Source of the DNA: Sacculina carcini
Taxonomy: Eukaryota; Arthropoda; Thecostraca; Sacculinidae
Assembly: GCA_916048095.2 (NCBI GenBank)
Contig: OU696585.1
Location: forward strand, 4,302,645 to 4,366,644
Reading direction: 5' to 3'
Length of the DNA: 64,000 bases
Positions 56,441 through 64,000 of this stretch are shown piece after piece. The stretch's first letter is position 1. Each line of letters opens with the position of its first letter. Both the position numbers and the translations under genes were made by a program. The notes under the pieces are model-generated. The model worked only from the letters and a program-made list of their open reading frames with translations, searched no databases and had not been told where the DNA came from.

Positions 56441-57241
56441 CAGTGGCGGCGCCAAGGGGGAATCGGTGGACTGAAGTCCCCCAAAATATGCCAATTTTCC
56501 CCTAAGCTCTTCAAAAATCATCATCATGGACATTACAATTTCTTACCACTGTGAATGAAACTTTATTGTCCTAAATGCATGCCATTTCATATTAATCTAA
56601 AGGTGGTTCTATATTTCTTGTAGTGCACCCCGGATATAAGAGAGTATTTCTTCGGGCTCGTCTTCTATGCTTAACGATTACTTTTCTCCGGATATAAGAG
56701 ATCCCCGAATATAAGAGACTTTTTCTTCAGTCCAGACAACTCTCATATATCCCGGGTACATTGTACTCCTAATAGATTGTTATTTAGCTCAATTCAATTG
56801 CGAAGTGTTATGCACTATATTTTGTTTAAACGTTAACCACTCACCGTATTTGATATTGAACTTTCAGTCGGCATAGTATTAAGGTGGAGCGTGGTAATCA
56901 ATATTAGTATTAGGGTGGAGCGTATTAGCCTAGTATCAATACAGAAAATTTTGCTAGTTACCAAACAATTATCCGACCACCTTCAGTCACCCAACCTGCT
57001 ACTTGCCTCCGCAGAGGAATTGGTGCAATCAGGCATGTATGAGCTGTCGGAAATGAGGAGCGAGACTGTTTGGAGCGAATTACGTATTTCTGCCGATGAT
57101 TTGTGCAAACCAGTCGGGATACGTATCGATACTGATTCAGGTAGGAAGCGATCTGCTCCTAGACACTTGGATGAACTCATAATAACATCTATTACAGGTG
57201 ACAGAGATGGAGCACATTTGATAGCACTATATCAAAAATAA
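56441..57241 (+). mobile_element. hAT fragment (ZMYM1-like transposase piece)
   Basis: A hAT-like start CAGTGGCGGCGCCAAGGGGG lies at 56441. The frame 56891-57241 reads LSDHLQSPNLLLASAEELVQ, then ELSEMRSETVWSELRISADD and RKRSAPRHLDELI, resembling the central linker region of ZMYM1/ZMYM6-like hAT transposases. The rest of the transposase is missing. A MITE lies between the terminus and the coding piece. Assignment rests on pattern memory. Confidence 0.5.
56621..56765. mobile_element. Pogo/Tigger-like MITE, about 145 bp
   Basis: Imperfect inverted ends, GTGCACCCCGGATATAAGAG against its inverse CTCATATATCCCGGGTACA, bounded by TA. GATATAAGAGA repeats inside. Terminal GATATAA-type sequences and TA target duplication are typical of pogo-like elements. 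Confidence 0.5.
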
Positions 57242-57429
57242 AAACTACTTTGTCATCATATATATAATCCTCAGTGAGTTGACAAAACGATTTTATCCAG
57301 CCAGGTAATGTACACCAGGTACTGTATTTTGGTAAGTGCGACTGCTTTGTATCCGAAGCACTGTACATTCTTCGATAAATCGGCTTTGGTGGAAATTGCA
57401 GCCAATTATAATGTAACAGAGGAAAATCG

Positions 57430-57953
<524 letters not shown>

Positions 57954-58852
57954 TGTTGTGAATGCCGTCTTAGAAATGTCCTTTTCTTGTACTGGAATGC
58001 TATAACGATGTTATAATATGCAGGAGATCAATTTTGCAAAAAAATTGCATACCGTGCAATTTGGATGACAGATTTTGAATGTGTGGAAGCGGATAGCGAT
58101 CTGGTATTGTTTTTGTGTTTAGCACACGATAGTCGCCGGTAATTCTCCACTCACCTGGTGAATTTTTCGGGACGAGGCACAGAGCTGATGCCCATGGTGA
58201 GCAAGACGGGCTCACGGTGCCATTTTTCAGTAGAACGTCGAATGCTTGTTTTGCGGCTTTCTCTCGTTCCGGAACTAGACGCCGCGGTGAAGCGTACACG
58301 GGTGTGGCGCTGATTGTTTCAATGCTGTAAACAACCAGCTTCGCTGCAGGTTCGTTTATAGGCGGTCCACTCGGTGCAGACGATCTGACGGACGAATACC
58401 GTTGTTCTATAGGGCGAATTTCTATTGGAAGAGCGGTCAAGTCGTTGATGATGATGCCCATGAAAACGTTGATGACCTTTTGCACGACACGGCCAGCTCA
58501 GTATTTGAATCACGCAGCTCGCACCTCCCGCAGTCTACTATCAAATTTTGGTGCGTCAGGAAGTCCGTCCCCAGATGAGGAGTGACAATGTCGGCTACAA
58601 CAAACGACCAATTGAATGTTCGCCGCAGACCACGAATTTCGATCTGTAGTTGCAGTTTACTATATTACTATACTGGTATTACTGACTATACTGGAATTGT
58701 TTGCCCGTTGGCGGTGTTGATTCTAACTGGCGATGGGTCCAGATGTCTGTCTGTCACCAGGGACGGCAACACATTGTGTCTATTTACAAGAGTTCACAGA
58801 ACATTCAGAGTCGTTTACTTACAGTGGCGAAACAGCTATGTACAGTGGCGGT

Positions 58853-59190
58853 GGCAGAACAATGAGTTCAAACTGAAAACCTGTGGACGACGATACATGT
58901 ACAGTGGAACACAGAAACTGTGATATATGATCGCACGAATGGGCGAAACAAAAACACAAGCGATGGTGAGCAACGGAGCGGGCCAGCAACAGGGTGAGCT
59001 CTGTGGACTGTCTATGGAACAGCAGCACAATGAGTTTATATTGAAACCTGCAAACGACGATACAGGTACAGTGATGCACAACAAGAAAGATATATGATCG
59101 CACGAATGGACGAACACAAACGCGAGCAACAGGGTGACCAGCAGGGCGAGACAGCAGCAGGGCGGACTCTGTTGACTGTCTGCCAGGGAA
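58853..59190. repeat. Tandem duplication of about 165 bp
   Basis: Two copies share ACAATGAGTT, GACGATACA, TATATGATCGCACGAATGG and CAACAGGGTGA blocks. No coding role; inside the broken Gypsy region. Confidence 0.65.
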
Positions 59191-59382
59191 TAGTGTGTGA
59201 CGGCGTTATATAAATCGCTGGTGTGTGTGGTTGGGAATGTGTGTGTATCCGCGTATGTCATCGCCGGTAGTGTTCTGGGACTTATATGGTCTGGGCACAC
59301 GGACGTCGACCAGATGTTGCCCTCGATGGCTGCTTTATCCCTGGGTTAAGCTGGGGCCAGGCGGAGTGGGTACGCGCTGCCT

Positions 59383-59530
59383 GGTGTTTGGCTTGGTGTA
59401 TGTCCTTGTGTGGGGACGTACACCTTCGAGACGCGACACTGTACCTGGTTGGTGCGCACTGACAGGTTTTTTGGCTTGGTGTATGTCCGTGTGCAGGGGA
59501 CATACACCTCCGGGACGCGTATCGCAGAAG
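59383..59530. repeat. Two imperfect repeats of about 85 bp
   Basis: GGCTTGGTGTATGTCC, GGGGAC and ACACCT..GACGCG occur twice, near 59391-59440 and 59472-59520. No gene assigned. Confidence 0.55.
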
Positions 59531-60330
59531 CGCTGGTAGGGTGTGTATCTGTGGTGTATGGGCAAATGTTGTTGACCTACATTTGCGCAGGCACCACAGC
59601 TTTCACGTTCATCTGCCTGCTCAGTTTTCTGGCACAGATGCTTGGCGCGCCGGTTACGCAGTTCGAGATGACGGCTCTAACTTGATCCCAGGTCTTTTTG
59701 TAGGCCATTTGCACCGTGCTTTGCATGTGCGCGCCTCATTTCCAATGTAAATGTGTGCTCTACACACTTGTGGTCGTTGAATATCGTAAAATGGATGCAG
59801 CTCCCTCGCTATCAAGTAATGGTTGGTACTGATTTGATTTTGTGGCGAGGTGTACCCTCTGCTAGAGCGAGTTACTCTCGTCCCCATACTTTCCGATTGT
59901 GCCGCAAAGCAAGGTTCTGTCTGTATTAGCGGCACCAATTTGTCTTCTATTGGGCCCATGTGCTCGATTTTCAAGTCCTGTTGCGCCGCTAAGGCCGCAG
60001 CGACGGCCGTAGGCAGATATTTCAAGAACCTATACTTCACTATGTCTTCACCTGCACCAGCTTTTTGCGCTATCCTCTGAAGATCTGCCTGCGCCTCAGA
60101 CGGTCGACCTTGTGGCATTCTCGACATCAGTTCTTCGATCACTTCAGCTTTGGTTGTATCGATTTTGTTCTGCAAAGTCTGTTTGAGCTCCGAATATTTG
60201 TGACTAGCTAAAACTTGTGGACTGAGTCGGGCAGTGAAACCATCGCATGAGAAAACCTGGTTCTTCCGATGTAATTCTAGATAGATGAAATTGTGCCTCC
60301 AGGGCAGCACTCCATCCAGCCACAAACTCT

Positions 60331-60619
60331 GGCATATTTGTTTGTTTGATTATTTGCGTTTTGGGGTGCACCGGCCTCTGGGACCATACGGCGTCCCCCA
60401 GTCTATTGTAAGTTAAAGCACCTTAAATAATGACTATGCAAAATGGAACAATGAAATGAATAAGTGTGATGGTGAAATAAATGGATGTGAAGGTCAATAA
60501 ATAAAATTCAATAAATAATTCTAAAAGGCAAAAGCCGTAGAAATTCAAAAATGCGGCCCTCAATGACCGCCGATTGATCCTGTCCAAGAACCTCGTCAAT
60601 GGTCCGAACGGATCCAAGA
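60331..60619. other. No gene; unclassified repeat-like DNA
   Basis: It contains GGTGCACCGGCCTCTGGGAC and then ATAAATAAA-rich DNA (60475-60520), which may be a SINE or LINE 3' end, but no second copy is in the window. Confidence 0.3.
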
Positions 60620-63600
60620 CAACAACAACAACAACAGCCGTGTATTTGATATAGCGCACTAATCAACAAAAGCGCGATAAACATGAGATATAGAGATACA
60701 AGAGCAATGATTACATCAGAACGGTAGCTCAGAAAGAAGAAAACAAGACCTAGCAAGGACAAAGTATAACAGGGAATATAAACACCGACATATCTTCATG
60801 CTGAAAAATTACAAAACAAAAACAATAGATCATCCACAAAGACATGAGCTGACAAATACAAACACTGGCGCACGTCACATACAAGCACGATTAGCACAAA
60901 CATAAGATCAGGGGCTGTGAGCGGAATCAAATGTACAACAGGAAAACAAAACACAATGTTCAGTAGTATTAGTAAGAGTATATACATGGCGAAAATATGG
61001 AGATATATACAAAAGTAGTGTCAATGCAGTCTAAAGGGAGGTGGAAGCGGCGACGGAAGAGAAAGCAGGTAATTATGCAGCGCAGAGGAAAATGAAGGGT
61101 ATGATTTATGACGAATGATATGAGGAGGAACATAGTTGTATAATCGGGGTGCAGAAAAATAGAAAGACTTCGCGGAACAATTTGATAAGTGGTCGGCGGG
61201 AGGGCAAACAAGAGGTACAGGACGACGGCTGAAAGGACGATCAGAGAAGGTAAGAAGTGAGAGCAAGTACGAGGGAGGAGAAGAGGTGTGGGGAAGTTTA
61301 TATAAAATACAACACAGCTTATGTTGTATCCTTGAAAGGGCTGGCAGCCAGCCGAGTTCTCGGATATGAGCGTAGATGGGTGTCTTAGGAGGAAGGCGAA
61401 GAACGAAACGACAAGAAAGATTGATGATAGCTTGAAGAGAGCGAATGGACTTCTTAGGCAGATGAAAGAATAAGGAATTACAATAGTCGAGACGAGAAAA
61501 TATAAAAAGTGAGTACACTAAGAGGAGAGCAGACGCAATATCAATATGAGAGAGGATCGGGTAGAATTTGGCGCAAGGTGAAGCGACAGCGGCGGGTAAT
61601 TTTTGAAAAATTCTGAGAGAATGTTAGAGAGAGATCGAGAACAACTTCCAGATTACGGATATGAGATGAAAGAGGCAAGTTGACAGAACAAAAAGCAATA
61701 CTGGGAGGGTGAAATAAGAAATATTCAGTTTTTTTCTCAGGATTCAAAAGGAGATTTCTTGAGGACGCCCAGGTAGCGATGTGCGATAGAAGTTGAGAAA
61801 TTATTCCAATGTTTGAGGAGTAAAAGGGGAAGTAAATCTGTATATTGTCTGCATATATATGATACGATATGGGGTAAGACCGGAGTATGGGGCAGAGGGT
61901 TGAAATATACAGATTATACAGAAGAGGGCTTAGAAGAGAACCTTGAGGGACACCGGAATCGAGTTGAAGAGGAGAGGAAAACTCGGAGTTGCAGCGAACT
62001 TTATATGAACGATTTTTAAGATAGGAAGTTAGAAGAGATAGAGCTGAAGAAGATGCACCAATATGGGCTAGATTTTTACAAAGAATCGAATGATCAACGA
62101 GATCAAAGGCGGAAGAGACATTTAGGTAGATGAATATTACGGAGTTGCCTGAGGAAAAGGAAGCGAAAATGTCGTTCAATAAAGATAGAAGGTGAGTCTC
62201 AGTAGAGTGATTAGAAACAAAACCGGATTGACAGGGCTCTAGGGCAGAATATATTCATGGGCGGAGGAATGATAGCAGCCTCTAGAAGCTTAGAATGTAG
62301 TGGAAGCAAAGAAATTGGCCTATAACTACTTAGATACAAGTATCCAGGCAATATTTTTTAAGAATAGGAGAGACAACAGCGTGTTAAGAGGCCAGGAAGG
62401 TACCCTGGAGGAAGGAAGTGTTCACCAGATGAGTAAGAAATGGAGAAAAGAGTATGATGGAGTCGGAAAGTGCCCGGAAGTTTATTGGATCACATGGACA
62501 CCTGGAAGATTGAATTTTTTTAAGAAATTTGGCAGTCATGGCTGGAAAAATTGGAGAGAAAGAGGATAGAGAGGTGTCTGAAGAAGGAAAAGATAGTTGA
62601 AGGGAGGACGGAGGTAATTTGGGTATGGTCGTGGCAATCTTATCTCGAAAGAAGGATGAAAAACTGGAAGCACATATTGAGCAAGGGTTAGAATTCGATA
62701 TGCCAGTGATAGATTTAAGGGTCGACCATCTGGAACGGGAGGAATAAGTGCACGAAGAAAACTTAGATAGATAAAAAAGAGACTTTGCGGCATCAAGGGC
62801 TGATAGGAAGGATTTACGATTCTGACAAAACATGGACCACTTAGTGTCGGTCCGAAACCGTCGCCAGGAACGCTCATGAGCTTGAGAGTTGGCACGAAGG
62901 CGGCGCAGTTCGGGAGTCAACCACGGCTGGGGTGAAGATGAAGATTTGTGGGTACAAGGACGCAATGGGAATAATGTGTCATTAAATATGGATAGCGAAT
63001 TGTCGAAGATGGGTAGGTAACAGCGATGAAGGGGACAGGAAGTAATAGTTGTTGGGAGCAAGAGAGATGGACACGAAAAAACTGAAAAGGGATGAATAAA
63101 AGTTTTTGTAATCACGTGTGAAAAGAGTTATCGCTGATGAATTTGTTTCCTGGCGTTTAAGAAACAATTTGAATGATATCAGACTGTGGTCGGAAATTGT
63201 GGGATCGGGAGGCTAAGTAAGCAGACCAGGAGGAATAAATTTAGCAGAAGCTTCGGTGCAGATGATAAGATCGAGGGAATGACCGGATAGATGTGTGCTA
63301 CCTGAGTTCAGGACTGAAAGACCCCAGGAATTTAGCAGGGAAAGAAAGTTTTGAGTAGGTGTATGAAGTGAAGAAGAATCTGCCCAGAAATTGAAATCGT
63401 CAAGAAGAATGAACTTGTTGGATTTTTTTCTCAAATATAATAGAGATGGGATTGTCAAAATTTGAAATAAAGAAGAAGAAGAAGAATGTGAAGAAGAACC
63501 TGGATTATTGTGGCGGTATAAAAGGATTATTCCGAGCCTACGTGATGCAGGTGGTAAAAGGTAAAGTGAAATATATTCAAAAGATAGAGAGGTGAATGAT

Positions 63601-64000
63601 ATATCAGGCAGTTGATTAAGGTTAAGGAAATAACTGAAGATAACGCCGACGCCACCCCCAGATTGTTTGAAATAATTCAAAGGGGAGCGACAGACATGAA
63701 GGAACTCAAAAGAAGCTGGAAGATTGGCTGAAAAGGTTAGGAGATCAGTTTGAAGAAGCCAGGTTTCTGTGAGTAAGAGAAGCGAAAGACCTAGGTGTGA
63801 TAAAAGATCGGAAATAGATGATGTTTTGTTACGGGCCGATCGGATATTAAGGATACCAACGGAGATTAAGTGGGAAGTGGTTCGTGGGGAAATGTGGCGA
63901 GGAGGACAAAAGAGTGTAGGAAATGGGGCTGGATCAGAAGATGGCAACGCAGGGCAGCCATCTAGTCATTGCTAGCTAGGTGAGGGATTGGTGGGGGATC
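60620..64000 (-). mobile_element. Longest L2-like LINE copy, ORF2 nearly full span
   Basis: The 3' end has a (TTG)n tail (60620-60636) next to GCGCTATATCAAATACACGG. The 3' UTR runs to about 61020. ORF2 covers 61021 to 63947: C-terminal part 61021-61518 (LDYCNSLFFHLPKK), RT 61541-62179 (DLVDHSILCKNL, SGVPQGSLLSPLLYNL), linker 62384-63115 and endonuclease 63213-63947 (VGILNIRSARNKTSSI, LLLTETWLL, SGGGVGVIF, FILLDDFNFWADSSS, LDLIICTEA). The RT box near 61840-61852 reads Tyr-Ala-Asp-Asn, so catalysis is lost, and at least three frame changes occur. ORF1 would lie beyond the window. Confidence 0.85.

Larger units (their letters stand above)
57954..60330 (-). mobile_element. Broken Gypsy element (gag and start of pol)
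   Basis: Fossil of the Ty3/Gypsy group, CsRn1/Kabuki-like by its gag. The gag-like frame is at 59654-60325 (RFLKYLPTAVAAALAAQQDL, CRAHIYIGNEARTCKARC). Protease end and RT start lie between about 58650 and 57954 (IVTPHLGTDFLTHQNLIVD, VYASPRRLVPEREKAAKQ, WRITGDYRVLNTKTIPDRYP). About 1 kb of other sequence, partly tandem repeats, lies between. Several breaks; only part of the element survives. Confidence 0.75.

Overview
The window is repeat-dense DNA from an animal, most likely an invertebrate. There are no operons, rRNA or tRNA genes, CRISPR arrays or intact host genes that I can support. Nearly every long reading frame belongs to a mobile element typical of metazoans: L2/CR1-type LINEs whose ORF1 carries a PHD-like finger, a second LINE group whose ORF1 is coiled-coil/RRM-like, mariner, BED-finger hAT elements, Ty3/Gypsy-type LTR elements and Helitron-like elements. 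CA/TG microsatellites are abundant. The species cannot be named from the sequence.

Layout. 1-4127: at least three L2-like LINE pieces nested in one another, all on the minus strand. 4128-6467: a Helitron-like insertion (minus). 6468-12420: L2-like LINE copies with ORF1 zinc fingers (minus). 13274-14297: a second, shorter Helitron-like copy (plus) that carries the C-terminus of a ubiquitin-specific protease. 14298-17100: no recognisable gene, several microsatellites. 17388-26200: a nearly intact LINE (17824-22310) inserted in a second LINE, both minus. 27750-38666: one plus-strand LINE split by a hAT-like element (28853-30349), an L2 3' end (about 31270-31480) and a Gypsy-like LTR element (32004-36822). 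38919-40255: a decayed copy of a multi-copy invertebrate protein family of unknown function. 40994-42835: L2 fragment joined to a mariner. 43010-44045: LINE 3' fragment. 44163-46616: BED-finger hAT transposon. 47096-48880: L2-type ORF1 plus endonuclease start. 49290-50010: LINE RT fragment. 50111-56170: LTR element arranged LTR-internal-LTR-internal-LTR, bounded by one 5-bp target duplication. 56441-57241: hAT fragment holding a pogo-like MITE. 57430-60330: broken Gypsy pieces. 60620-64000: the longest L2 ORF2.

Several insertion boundaries can be read exactly because the interrupted reading frame resumes on the other side and target duplications are visible (ATTTA, CTCATAAT/CTTATAAT, GTATA, CCCCT, GCACT). 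This gives a relative chronology. The observation most worth following is the pair of oppositely oriented Helitron-like elements (start TCCAA, 3' hairpin, end CTAC, next base T). Both end in the same 3' module, which begins at the last codons of a ubiquitin-specific protease; one copy keeps about 50 codons of it, including the His box.
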